A DNA stretch of 64,000 nt, taken from NCBI GenBank assembly GCA_963693315.1, contig OY856187.1, positions 47,820,485 through 47,884,484 of the forward strand, written 5' to 3'. Shown piece by piece: positions 10,870-21,669 of this stretch (within the stretch, counting starts at the first letter, position 1; the number at the start of each line of letters is the position of its first letter). A model generated the notes under the pieces. That model worked only from the letters and a program-made list of their open reading frames with translations. It was not told where the DNA came from and ran no database searches. Origin of the DNA: Diogma glabrata (Eukaryota; Arthropoda; Insecta; Diptera; Cylindrotomidae). The position numbers and the translations under genes are program-made.

Positions 10870-11238
10870 TATCTATCGTCTACAATAAACAAAAAGCGGT
10901 GTTTAAATTTGTTAAATAGTTTAATAAATTTAACTATTTAATTTTTTATTAGAAAACACAATTATATAAAGAAATCAATTAAATCAATAAAAGTAGAGAT
11001 GTAAAAATTATCTATTAATTTTATACAAAACAAGGCGTGGAAAAATGCTGCCAAAAACTAACATGGAGTTTTTTTGACAATCGAAATATTATTATTTACA
11101 TCTACTTTTTTTAAATGCAAATAACTTCTCTTTTACACCGGCGTTTACGAGATCATTGTATTAAGGTGATCTACACTAATCGCGTGCTGCATGAAAATTC
11201 TAGTTGAAATTACCAAAACTGTAGTTACCGCCACAACA
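10870..11238 (-). repeat. Probable 3' LTR of the split gypsy-like element
   Basis: On the minus strand pol is followed by a purine run, AGGGGAGAG (11239-11247), then TGTTGTGGCGGTAACTAC beginning at 11238. A polypurine tract abutting TG is the usual start of a 3' LTR. The far end is uncertain (about 10870) because no second LTR copy is present for comparison. Confidence 0.45.
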
Positions 11239-11249
11239 CTCTCCCCTAG

Positions 11250-12830
11250 TTTCATCTAAGATGATATGGAATTTATTGTGCTACAGCACGAAGGAAGCGA
11301 GTAGGGGTACGAGTGGTTCTGCCTACTCGTGTAATTGTAGATGCCGGGTGGAATAGTTGTTGATGAGAAATGAGATTAAATCTAACCTTCTTAGTTGATA
11401 CAGTCGCTTCGGCGCCGCGTTTCCTCGCATCTTCAGAGGTAGAAGGGAAAGACGAGGATGTGTCCGGAAGAGTGTGATGGACGTTATTAGTAGAAGACGA
11501 TATTTCGTCTGCGCGACTGAGATTAGTACTCCAAGTAGGTGAGTTTCGAGTTAGGTTATCTTCAAATTGTTCAGCAAAGTTTTAATCTGTCGATGGAAAC
11601 TCGAATGTGTTGACCTTTACGGTCAATGACGAAATTTTTATCATCGCGACTGAGACTTGAAAGGGACCTTCGTATGGAGGTTGTAGAAATTGACGTAGTA
11701 AGTCAGTTCGTAAGAAGACATGCGAACAAGACTCGAGAGCTTTGGAGACAAAAACTTTAGGAGAAGTGTGTCTTGACGCAATCGAGAAACGAAGTCAGAT
11801 TGAAGAGTGGAAGTAAAGTTCTCGCTAAAGAATTCACCAGGGAGACGAATGTTAGTACCATAGATAAGCGCCGCCGATGAAGATTGGAAGTCTTCACGGA
11901 AAGTGGTTCGTAAACCTAGTAGTATTGACGGTAATATACGCGTCCAGTCCGTTCTGTCGTAGGCCATTATCGCGGATTTTCGAGTTCCGTGCCAATGTTC
12001 GATGAGGCCGTTGCATTTAGGATTGTAACTTGTAGTTGCCAACTCGCTGAAGAGATTGGATTCGAATTGGGAGCCCTGATCAGTGACGATTACTGAAGGT
12101 TCTCCGAAACGAGAAATCCGATTGGAGTAGAGAGCTGATACTACCGTTTCAGATGTGATATCCGAGATAGGAATGGCTTCAAGCCATCGAGTATAGCAAT
12201 CAATAATGGTAACACAGTAATGTTTGTCCTCAGAGGTAGGAAGTGAACCAATAATGTCCATGTGAATCTCGGAAAATCTTTGAGAAGTGGAGGGATAATT
12301 ACCTAAAGGAGATTGAGTACGGCGAGAGATTTTTGCCTGTTGGCAAGCTAGGTAGTTCTGAGCCATTTGACGTACATCCTTTTTAATGGATGGCCAAATA
12401 ACTTTTTCAGTAAAGAGTTTCACAGAACTGTGGACTCCCGGGTGAGATAAATTGTGGAGACTATTGAAAACAGATTGACGAAATTGCTTTGGAATAAATG
12501 ATCGTGGATTACGAGAAGAGGTATCGCATAGAATAGTTTTGGCACTAGAATTGCCAAAAGATACTGGGAAGGATTGAAATTGAAGTGTGGGACTGCTGGT
12601 TCATTAATTCCTTTAGTTCGTTATCGTTGAGCTGAGTGTCAGCAATTTCGTCGTTGTTAATGTTTTCTGGAATTGATATTTGCTCAACACGAGAAAGTGT
12701 GTCGGTAACTATATTCTCAATTCCAGAAATGTGGCGAATATCAGTGGTGAATTGACTGATAAAATGGGCAGTATTCTGCGACAAAGCGTAGATGAGTGGC
12801 TTATGATCGGTAAAGAGCGTAAAGGTTCTA
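11250..12830 (-). pseudogene. Ty3/gypsy pol, RNase H end and integrase part
   Basis: Minus-strand coding starts with the RNase H segment GRTFTLFTDHKPLIYALSQ (12834-12780) and TDIRHISGIENIVTDTLSR, then shifts frame. The integrase zinc-binding region follows (HNLSHPGVH near 12460, YLACQQAK). Only one Cys of the usual pair is visible; the other is Tyr. The catalytic core in the 12423-11641 frame has D56 (HMDIIG), D115 (VTDQG) and E142 (GLIEHW). The D115-E142 interval is 26 residues rather than the family norm of 35, because about nine residues after FSELA are missing. Integrase would insert element cDNA into chromosomes, but this copy has lost active-site geometry. Downstream to about 11280 a conserved tail (GQHIRVSIDRL, VGRTTRTPTRF) survives between stops. 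The gene is split from its upstream half by the insertion at 12835-13956. Confidence 0.85.
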
Positions 12831-12834
12831 CCTT

Positions 12835-13956
12835 TGTAACGAAATTTGAACTTTTATAAATTATAATTTAAATTTTACACCGAGATAGCTCAAAACTGTA
12901 TTTTAAAACTGAAACCACTGACTTTAGCACAAACAAATTATCACCTGAAAATTTCTTATATCACAGAAAAATATAAAAACCTACTATTAATTAGCTAACA
13001 GCAGAATAATTAAAAAAAAAAATGAAAATCAAAAATTATATAAATCAAAATATAAAAACGCTTACATTAATTATTTTCTTCCATGTTATCTTTATGTTGT
13101 CTTCTTCAATGTATTATCCTTTATATTATTTTATCACAACTTGATATATCAATTAATTTTAAATTCGGTGCATTCTGAACATTCTAAATATTCCTTCGTC
13201 AGACAATTCTGAACATCCATAAAAAAAATACTTCTTCCACATTCGATTTATGTATTAAGCAATTCAACGTATCATCATCTAGACCACACTAACACTGCGT
13301 GTACCAATAAAACACAAAAACGTTATGATAACAGATAACATTTTTTTTCCAAAAAACTTAAGCTTTCGATTTTACTTTGGCTTCTGTCATATTAATTTTA
13401 TTAAGAACTATTATAAAGCTTTAATTTTGCGATCACACACAATTTCCTCTAACACATTATTACACCAAACATGAATAAATAAAAGAAGCTTCGATATCAC
13501 AAAACAAATAATTTAATTTTTTTCACATTATAGATTTACAAATTTTTTTATTTGTTTTCACATTGTAACATACATATTTGTTTTAATTTTAAAGGAATTG
13601 ATTTGTTTAGTTTTAACATTAAACTAAACATTTTAATTTTTAAAGCTTATACTCAACTGAGTTTAAAATTATACTTATTACAATTTTAAAATTATATTGA
13701 ACGAATTTATTATCAAAATTCTCAATTTTATATCAAATTTTCTGTTTCAATTTTCCTTTCCAACAATCAAAACAATTCTCCAACGTATAAAAAAAACATT
13801 AAATCAAACATGTTTTTTTGTTGAAATTGAGTGACGCAACTAAATCTCAACAGTAGCATACAAAAATGTTGCGACCTTTAAGAAAATGAATGAAATTATA
13901 ATTGAAAACAAAAATTATTATTTTTAGAACAAAATTGAAATAGTCCTGGCGTTACA
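12835..13956 (-). mobile_element. Solo-LTR-like insertion (1122 bp) inside gypsy pol
   Basis: The insertion begins TGTAACG and ends CGTTACA, the TG...CA form of an LTR with short terminal inverted repeats. It is flanked by CCTT at 12831-12834 and 13957-13960, a 4-bp TSD. Removing it together with one CCTT restores a continuous RNase H reading, FRYLLEG joined to RTFTLFTDHK, which fixes both junctions. The interior is about 80% AT and has no coding frame. A solo LTR left by recombination is the simplest reading; the strand is arbitrary. A non-autonomous element with LTR-like ends cannot be excluded. Confidence 0.75.
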
Positions 13957-14830
13957 CCTTCAAGGAGATACCTAAAGTGTTTAATTGCAGAGTTAGCTGC
14001 AAGGAGTTCGCGATCATCAGCGCTGTATTTCGGTTGCGTTTCATTGAGTCGCACAGAGAAGAAACTAAGTGGTGTTCAACAGTCATTATTTTTTTGTTTC
14101 AACAGCGTCAAGTGCCTTGTCGGAAGCGTCGACCATTACAGCAAGTTGGGCAGAGTGTGAGGGGTGAGAAAGAGTAGTTGCCTCGCTGAGTTGCCGTTTG
14201 CATAAGTCAAAGGCTTGAATGGCGTCTTCGAACCATTGAATGACACGTTAGTCATTCTTTTTGGAACCTTTGAGAAAATCATTGAGAGTGGCTTGATTGC
14301 CACCAGCGTGAGGAATGAATCGGCGGTAGAAGTTAATCATTCTGAGAAAACGACGGAGTTTGCATAACTGTTTCAGGACGTTCGTAACGATTGATAGCAT
14401 TGACACGTTCAGAAGAAATTTTGATTCCGGTTGAATCAATGGAATGCCCAAGAAAGTCAACGTTGGTTTTAGCAACGTTGCATTTATCAACGTTGACAAT
14501 GTTGACCAGCGTCAGAAAGACACTCGAAAACAGTTTTTAGATGTTTGAGGTATTCCTTAAAGGTTTTAGAAGCAATAAGAAGGTCATCTATGAAGATGAA
14601 AAAAAATTTAAGGTCTCGGAGAAGGGAATGAATAAACCGTTGGAAAGATTGCGCAGTGTTTCGCAATCCGAAAGTCATTTGAACGAATTCGAAGAGTCCG
14701 AACGGAGTTGAAATTGCAGTTTTTATTGTTGTAGTTGTTTCGATCCCTGGATCTACTCCGACTACGAGGGAAGGGAACGGAAGAGTTGTGGTGCAAGGCG
14801 TTCAAATGTATGAAGAGATAGAGGCAAAAG
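13957..14830 (-). pseudogene. Ty3/gypsy pol, reverse transcriptase and RNase H part
   Basis: Continuing the element split at 12835-13956, the minus strand encodes RT text PFGLFEFVQMTFGLRNTAQSFQRF (about 14720-14640). A catalytic FIDD (normally YxDD) stands in KFFFIFIDDLLIASKTF near 14590. Next come LRRFLRMINFYRRFIPHAG (about 14360) and the RNase H start AVMVDASDKAL, LSFFSVRLNETQ, ADDRELLAA and AIKHFRYLLEGV (14150-13957). The parts lie in different frames with several stops. The upstream protease and gag are absent; sequence becomes AT-rich and unrelated beyond about 14830. Text similarity to the integrase half indicates one original element. Confidence 0.83.
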
Positions 14831-15384
14831 ATATTGTAATAGCAAATCTGTTATATTCAATTTCTCTTTTTTCCATTTTGGTTTGTTTTTCAATGTTTAT
14901 ATTTACTACCACATACTTTTTTATTAAATTATAAACTAAATACAGTTCCAAATTTAAAATCCCAATAATATTAAATATTTTCTTTATAGTTGTGCTAATT
15001 TTTATACAATGAATGGCAATAACTACGAGAATAATGTAAATTTTTGAGTTATTTTCATTAATTATTTAATTCCAATATTTTATAAAGAACAAGCAATATT
15101 TTCTAACGACATGCACAAATATTTAAGTTATGTAATTATTCTCAAAGTATATTATAAAAATTTGCTGACAAACTTTTTTCATTATGGACAAATTTATTAT
15201 TCATTATTAAAATTTCAAAAAAAAAACGATGTCATTTTTTTTCATAACCGCATGGAAAGGAAACTATTATTTTTTGAGGTAGGCTTTTTTTATACCTTTA
15301 AACAATTTCGCAATGTTGTAGGGAATCAAGATTTAAGTAGGAAATGATGTAGCTAATCAAGATTTAATGTTAAATTTCGATCAC
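14831..15384. other. AT-rich sequence, nothing recognised
   Basis: No coding or repeat similarity seen; a 78-codon frame at 15111-15347 is compositionally an AT-rich chance frame. Confidence 0.4.
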
Positions 15385-15525
15385 CAACAATTCGTATAAC
15401 ACGCTTTTGAACAGAGCCAGGATGGCAACAGATAGGGCTCTCCAAACTTGATAACAATACTCCATACTGAGACAAATATAGGACTTATAAATGTGGAGTA
15501 ATTGATACGGAGTTGTAACTACGGA
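15385..15525 (-). pseudogene. Short non-LTR reverse transcriptase C-terminal scrap
   Basis: The minus strand reads LLHIYKSYICLSMEYCYQVW, then after shifts a segment equivalent to QKRVIRIVGDRN. These are the conserved C-terminal thumb motifs (SYI.P.MEYC...W; VQKRA.R.V) of jockey/CR1-type elements. The same segment, better preserved, occurs on the plus strand at 47135-47370. Only about 45 codons remain. Confidence 0.6.
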
Positions 15526-15900
15526 GTATTTTGAATTTGCCTCTAAAATAATAATATTTATGTTTAAACAAATTGGTTAATGATTTGCTAATTTATTTCG
15601 GTTCCGGCCTTTAAATTCAAACAAACAAAAAACATTTATGTGTGATACAGATCGATCACCCAATGTTACTTATATTTTTCGGTTAATTGCTTTGTTTCTT
15701 CACCCCACAATATCAATTAATAATACAAATATCTGTCTACATAAATGATGAACATTTTTTTGTAAAGCTTAGATGTCGATGTATTTACATATAAATGTAA
15801 TACGGTTGTTCAAATTTGTGTAGTTGTAGAGAAACTGTTTATTGAGATGATGTATAAAAATAGGTTGACTTGCATTTCTTATTAAGAGATATGGGGAAAT

Positions 15901-16702
15901 TATAAATTTGTGTGCGATGAAGAGTATAATTAAAAAGAAACAAAAGTTTAATCAAAAAGTTAAGATGGTGATCAGTAGTGTTATTGTGCCACAAGCTTTA
16001 ATGGAAATGGTTAAAACTAATTAAATGTTAAAATTAATACCGCATTCACAGCGACATAGCAAATTAGTAGATGTAATTTAAATCTGTGCTGTAAACACTT
16101 TTTATTTTAAAATTTTGTAACTAATTTGATGTCTAGGCCCACTACAATTACAAACGATTCAAATTACAATCTACGTTTTAAACTTGTTAGCTTGTTTTGG
16201 AAAAAAGACAGAATTGACATTGGTTGGTCTTCAGTATTCAGGGGAAGCAGCATTTGTTAATGTTGTGGAATCGATTGCATTTACGATATTACACAAATCA
16301 TTATAAATTTGTGTGCGATGAAGAGTATAATTAAAAAGAAACAAAAGTTTAATCAAAAAGTTAAGATGGTGATCAGTAGTGTTATTGTGCCACAAGCTTT
16401 AATGGAAATGGTTAAAACTAATTAAATGTTAAAATTAATACCGCATTCACAGCGACATAGCAAATTAGTAGATGTAATTTAAATCTGTGCTGTAAACACT
16501 TTTTATTTTAAAATTTTGTAACTAATTTGATGTCTAGGCCCACTACAATTACAAACGATTCAAATTACAATCTACGTTTTAAACTTGTTAGCTTGTTTTG
16601 GAAAAAAGACAGAATTGACATTGGTTGGTCTTCAGTATTCAGGGGAAGCAGCATTTGTTAATGTTGTGGAATCGATTGCATTTACGATATTACACAAATC
16701 GA
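15901..16702 (+). repeat. Exact 401-bp tandem duplication
   Basis: The stretch starting TATAAATTTGTGTGCGATGA at 15901 recurs at 16302 with no difference I can see over about 400 bases, ending near TTACACAAATC. A further partial repeat of the motif GGTCTTCAGTATTCAGG follows at 16756, before the foldback element. No coding capacity. The identity indicates a recent duplication or an assembly duplication. Confidence 0.85.
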
Positions 16703-16794
16703 ATGATTGGATTAATATTTTGTTTTGAAAGAAGGAAATGGGATTGCCATTATTTGGTCTTCAGTATTCAGGAAGAACAATGTTTTTGGTACAA

Positions 16795-17528
16795 TCCTAG
16801 TTTATCCCCCCAAATAGATTTGCGTTTTTTTTCAGATAAATAGAAAGATTAGGTCCTCTGCATCCTTATTATGAAAAAAAAAATTTGCGGAAATGAGGGG
16901 GTCAAAAGTTATAAAGGATCAAACTTTCAATTTTACCTTGGTCCCCCCTTTGGTTTTTTTTTCTTTTTTTTTTTTTTCTTTTTTTTTTATTTTTTTTTAT
17001 CAAAAGTTATAAAGGATCAAACTTTCAATTTTACCTTGGTCCCCCCTTTGGTTTTTTAGACTTTGAATTCAATTTTTGAATTTTTTTTTTACTCAATTCT
17101 GCAATCTTGCACAATTTCGATCAGAGATAGCACCGACCCCCCCCTCGCGCGTCGCCCCCCCTCCCCCCGCGTTCTCCCCACGCATTTTTCCGCGTCTCCT
17201 GCGCCGCGGACGTGCGAGGGGGTACGCGTGGGGGAGCGCGCGTGGGATGGGTTGCGTTGGGGTGGGGGTGGGGGGGGGGGGGGGTCGGTGCTATCTCTGA
17301 TCGAAATTGTGCAAGATTGCAGAATTGAGTCAAAAAAAAATTTAAAAATTGAATTCAAAGTCTAGAAAACCAAAGGGGGGACCAAGGTAAAATTAAAAGT
17401 TTGATCCTTTATAACTTTTGACCCCCTCATTTCCGCAAATTTTTTTTTTCATAATTAGGATGCAGAGGACCTAATCTTTCTATTTATCTGAAAAAAAACG
17501 CAAATCTATTTGGGGGGATAAACTAGGA
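16795..17528. mobile_element. Large foldback element (734 bp) with GC-rich core
   Basis: Left end TCCTAGTTTATCCCCCCAAA at 16795 is matched by its complement ending at 17528. The arms are inverted and near-identical: left about 16795-17138, right about 17283-17528. The left arm is longer because a block starting TCAAAAGTTATAAAGGATCA and running through CCCCCCTTTGG occurs twice there (16909 and 17001), separated by a long T-run, but once in the right arm. The arms enclose a core of about 150 bases rich in C then G. No protein is encoded; the open frames in it are artefacts of the palindrome. The TSD is not obvious. The right-arm copies show few differences, so it may be young. Confidence 0.8.
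17139..17282. other. CpG-rich core of the foldback element
   Basis: In a window that is otherwise strongly AT-rich this stretch is nearly all G and C. Long C-runs on the left half and long G-runs (one of at least 12 Gs) on the right half flank many CG dinucleotides. The G-runs could form G-quadruplexes (inference). Its composition differs sharply from both arms. Confidence 0.75.
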
Positions 17529-17877
17529 TAATGCCATGTTTTTTAATATTATTGCATTCGAGCAGTTTAGTGAAGATAATATGATGATGTTGGTTTCAAT
17601 ACGAGAACGAGGGGGAATATAACAATCAAAGTTTGGGATATTGGTGGGCTAATGAATCGTGCTGGATGATGATCAATAATGTAAGATTTATTTTTGATCT
17701 ATTTATATAATTTTTGATTGTGTTTTTTATTGTTAAATTATTATAAGCTTTGATATAAATTTTGGTTATAAATAAGAGATTTTGCAATCCGGATTCCCGT
17801 TTGTTTTTATAATATTGTCCAATTGTTTCAGAGTCATGGCGAGTCATTGGCGCCATAAAACCAGTGCAACTCAACTC

Positions 17878-18039
17878 AAGCGTCTGTTCTCCATGTTAGG
17901 GGCGGCTTGGAGCGGACGTCTGTCTTGGATCAAGCGGCTCGCTATATAAATGTGTAGAAAGCGTCTGTTCTCCATGTTAGGGGCGGCTTGCAGCGGGCGT
18001 CTGTCTTGGATCAAGCGGCTCGCTATACAAACGTGTAAA
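17878..18039 (+). promoter_or_regulatory. Two 81-bp 5' monomers, probable internal promoter
   Basis: Two adjacent units, each starting AAGCGTCTGTTCTCCATG and ending near CGCTATAYAAAYGTGTARA, differ at a handful of positions. Tandem 5' monomers upstream of a non-LTR ORF commonly carry promoter activity; that role here is inference. They are GC-richer than the surroundings. Confidence 0.55.
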
Positions 18040-18140
18040 AAGGTTGTTTCTGGTGACCTTAAGATGCAGAACGAACCCATTCACGAAAATTTGGGTTGGG
18101 CGAAGGGCTAACACCCCATTTCCGTAAAAAAATTATTGTC

Positions 18141-21124
18141 ATGAATTCTGTACACAGGCCTCGGAATATCTCGGATTCAATATTGGAACGACCTCGGAAA
18201 CTGTACCCGGACTACGATTTAAAAATGGGAACCTGGAACGTGCTAAGCCTCAGAAGACCAGGAGATCTCCTAAAACTAACACAACAAGTCGAGAGCTACA
18301 CACTGGATATAGTGGCATTACAAGAACTAAGATGGCCAGGGAGTGGAATCCATGAAACAGCGAAAGGATACACTCTTTATTATTGCGGTCATCAAAACGG
18401 AGGAGAATTTGGAGTTGGCTTTCTTATACACCGTCGCGTGAATCAGCATGTTATCGACTTCTGCCCAATTAATATGCGGTTATGCACACTGAGAATCCGC
18501 ACGCAAAAATTCAATGTAACGATCGTCAATGTTCATGCACCTACTGAAGATAAAGCAGATGATATTAAAGACCTGTTCTTCCTAGAACTCGAAGAAGTCA
18601 TCAATAACATCCCGCGGCACGATATAAAAATCGTGGTAGGTGACTTTAATGCTCAAATTGGTAGGATTGCAGAACTTAAAACACATATCGGCCCTAACAG
18701 CTTGCATCATACCAGCAACAATAACGGTTTTCGCGCAGCCGAGCTGGCTATGATGTATGATCTAGTAATTTCCAGCACTTTCTTCCCTCACAAGAGAATT
18801 CACAAAGCAACGTGGAAATCAAATGACGGAAGAACAGAAAATCAAATCGATCACGTCATGATCTCTAAGAGACACTCTACAAGTGTAACTGACGTTCGAT
18901 CATACAGAGGTGCTGATATGGACACCGATCATATGCTTGTCATCTTTAAGTACAAGTGCAAATTATCATCTACATTTAACAGACAAGCAAAAAAGACCGT
19001 GCGCTGGAATGTCGAAGCATTTAAACATCCGGAAACGCTGAATAGATATCAGGAAATAATAACACAAAACATAGAAGAGCATGACATCTCTTCTGAGATG
19101 CCATTAAACATACAAGAAGAATGGCAAACGCTTCAATCAACCATTATAGCCGCAGCACAAACTACAATCGGAAAACGACCGCCGAAATCACACAACGAAT
19201 GGTTTGACGACGAATGCCGCCAATCCGTTGAAAATAAACAAAAACTGCGAGAAAAATGGTTAACAAGGAACACCCGAAGCTCCCAAGCTGATTATCTATG
19301 CGCCAGAAAAGCCTCAGCAAAACTTCTACGTAAAGAGAAACGCGAACACATGAAGAGCTGCATCGAAAACATCGACCTACATGCGGCCAACGGAAATTCA
19401 AAAGAGTGCTTTGCCAATGCACGGAATCTGACAAAAGATTTCCACCCAAGATCTACAGCCATCAAAAATGAAAACAATGAACTTACAACAAGTGAACGCG
19501 ATGTGCTGGCAGTGTGGCGATCCCACTTTCAAGACCTTCTGAATAGAACGAATGAAGTTCATCCTATTCGAGCAATTGCTCCGTCAAATGAGGAGATTTT
19601 TGTCCCTTACCCAGCAATAGAAGAAGTGGAAGCTGCCATTAAAAAACTGAAAAATGGCAAATCACCAGGTTTCGATGGTATTCCCGCAGAACTTTTGAAA
19701 AATGGAGGAGCAGCTCTGGTCTCACGTATATATGATCTGATTCTTGCAATCTGGGACCAAGAAGAACTACCTGCTGAATGGAAAACAGCTCTCATTGTTC
19801 CGTTGCATAAGAAAGGTGACCGTCTAAAGTGTGCGAATTATCGTGGCATCGCACTGTTGAACACTGCATATAAAATACTAGCTAATGTCGTACTTGCTCG
19901 ACTCATCCCGTTCGCCGAATCTATCATCGGTGACTATCAGTGTGGTTTTCGTCCCAACCGTTCAACCACAGATCAATGTTTTACCTTAAGGATGATTCTA
20001 GAAAAATGTTGGGAGTACAACATCAGCATTCACCAGCTCTACGTTGATTTCAAGCAAGCATATGATAGTATCATCCGCGAAAACCTTTGGTCCGCACTCA
20101 TATGCCTTGGCATCCCAGAGAAACTTGTTTCTCTGTGCAAACTCACAACATCCGGATCAAATTGTAAAATAGTAATCGAAGGGTCAGTTTCTGATCCTTT
20201 CGATATAACATCAGGTGTTCGACAAGGTGATGCACTCGCGCCCGTACTGTTTAATTTGGCGCTGGAGTACGCGATAAGAAAAAGCCGAATTGAGACACAA
20301 AACTGCATATATAACAAATCTAGTCAAGTTCTTGGCTACGCAGATGATATTGTGCTTCTCGGACGTAGAACAAGCGATATTAAGGATAGTCTCTCTCAGC
20401 TTGAAAGAAATGCTAAACGACTTAGATTATGCATCAACACCGGCAAAACCAAAGTGTTAACAACATCTAAGAACATACCTCCCGGAAATCTGGATACTGG
20501 CGACTATGAAGTGGAACGCGTGGAAAACTTCAAATACCTCGGGTCTGTAATAACATCGTCAAATGACATGCAGGCAGATATCAAAGCCCGTGTCTCTGCC
20601 GCATACAGAGTTTTCTACGCATACTCAAAACTTCTGCGATCAAAATATCTTTCGCGGTCGTGTAAACTCACACTTTACAAAGCATTAATTCGACCTGTGC
20701 TTACATTTGGAAGTGAAAGCTGGACACTGACTTCCTCCGATTGTAGAATTTTATCAACTTTCGAGAGGAAGGTCATACGAACAATTTATGGTCCATGTAA
20801 AGTTGCTGAAAATCAGTATAGAATCCGAATGAATCACGAAATCAGACTGCTTCTTGGAGGCTGTGATGTAATCGGATTCATTAAATCTAACCGGATTAGA
20901 TGGTTTGGTCATGTAGAAAGGGCTCCATTGGATAGAATGATAAAAAAGCGTCCCAACAACAACCAGCTGGTGTTCGTCGAAGAGGAAGACCTAGACAACG
21001 CTGGCGTGATGACATCATCCAAGACCTTCGTGATATAGGATGTCGAAACTGGGGTCAACTGGTCATGGAACGAGATAATTGGAAGCTGATTGCACAGACG
21101 GCAAAATCCCTCCATGGGATGTAA
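18141..21124 (+). CDS. RTE-type endonuclease/reverse transcriptase, one C-terminal frameshift
   Basis: From the first ATG (18141) the frame encodes an APE-like endonuclease: GTWNVLSL, catalytic Glu in ALQELRW, GDFNAQIG at residue 167, NQIDHVMISK, and DTDHMLVIF with the final His. The reverse transcriptase follows: GKSPGFDGIPAELLKN, KGDRLKCANYRGIALLN, CGFRPNRSTTDQ, VDFKQAYDS, GVRQGDALAPVLFN, and the catalytic YADD at residue 733. The C-terminal region contains RIRWFGHVERAP, then the frame shifts near 20955-20975 and ends at 21038. In the neighbouring frame the conserved tail GRPRQRWRDDIIQDL continues to a stop at 21124, so a single indel is the only lesion seen. The protein would nick DNA and reverse-transcribe element RNA in the nucleus. 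An in-frame TTG-started extension to 18096 is not needed. Confidence 0.88.
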
Positions 21125-21169
21125 ACGCCAGAGAGAGAGAGTTTCAGAGTGTAATATTTTTTACATCTA

Positions 21170-21665
21170 TTGTTGAGGCCGAGTTTTCTTGATGCACTCT
21201 TTATAATCGCCATTATATGATCGTTCTAGGGTAAGTCGTTGGACATTGTTACTCCCAATAAACGAATGCTTTCACATCCGTCTATTTGTTCGGCACACAT
21301 AGTAATTATAATATTATTGGGGAACTCGGTCTTTGATCTGGAAACAATCAACAGCTGTGTTTTATTAGCATTAAAATTGGCCAAATTTTTGTCAGTCCAA
21401 TCGGCGATTTTTTCTAGGTCCTCGTTTACATTTATGGCAGTGTTTCCGGGCGGGATTTATTCGTTCATGGATTTTACCCTTTGAAGGTAGGGGAACGGGT
21501 GACTTGTGCAGTGTACTATTATCTCCAATACTATTTATCGGATTACTGGTGATTTTTAACAGTTCGTTGATATAGATTAAAAAAAAAGCAGGGAATAAAA
21601 CTGAGCCTTGTGGCTCACCAGCGTTAATTAATTTAGACTCAGAAGAAAAGCCATCTATAGATACT
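21170..21665 (-). pseudogene. Jockey/CR1-type reverse transcriptase remnant
   Basis: The minus strand reads IDGFSSESKLINAGEPQGSV followed by LFPAFFLIYINELL (21660-21560). Then an altered catalytic box stands in NSIGDNSTLH where FADD would be expected. After frameshifts a segment corresponds to NLVNFNANKTQLLIVSRSK and CESIRLLGVTMSNDLPWNDH down to about 21180. Motif order is that of the palm and thumb of the 49-50 kb element. The catalytic Asp pair is degraded, so it is long dead. It abuts the 3' end of the RTE element. Confidence 0.72.
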
Positions 21666-21669
21666 GGTT

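Larger units (their letters stand above)
17878..21165 (+). mobile_element. RTE-type non-LTR retrotransposon, nearly full length
   Basis: The element comprises two 81-bp 5' tandem monomers (17878-17958 and 17959-18039), a short leader, one long ORF (18141-21124 after allowing for a frameshift) and a short 3' tail with a GAGAGAGAG run near 21133. The 3' limit is approximate; no clear TSD was found. Gene order, a single ORF with endonuclease and RT, and protein wording fit the RTE group, often mislabelled craniofacial development protein 2-like in insect annotations. Confidence 0.82.

Noticed and set aside
15900..16702. LTR pair of a small retrotransposon
   Set aside because: The two identical units are directly adjacent with no interior, and lack TG...CA ends.
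16871..17059. 62-codon frame with a Phe run
   Set aside because: Translation of the T-runs in the left foldback arm.
17063..17365. Overlapping 70-100 codon frames on both strands in the GC-rich core
   Set aside because: They mirror each other because of the palindrome and consist of Pro/Gly/Arg runs from C and G tracts.
19162..20317. Minus-strand frames inside the RTE ORF
   Set aside because: Antisense shadows of a clearly coding plus-strand gene.
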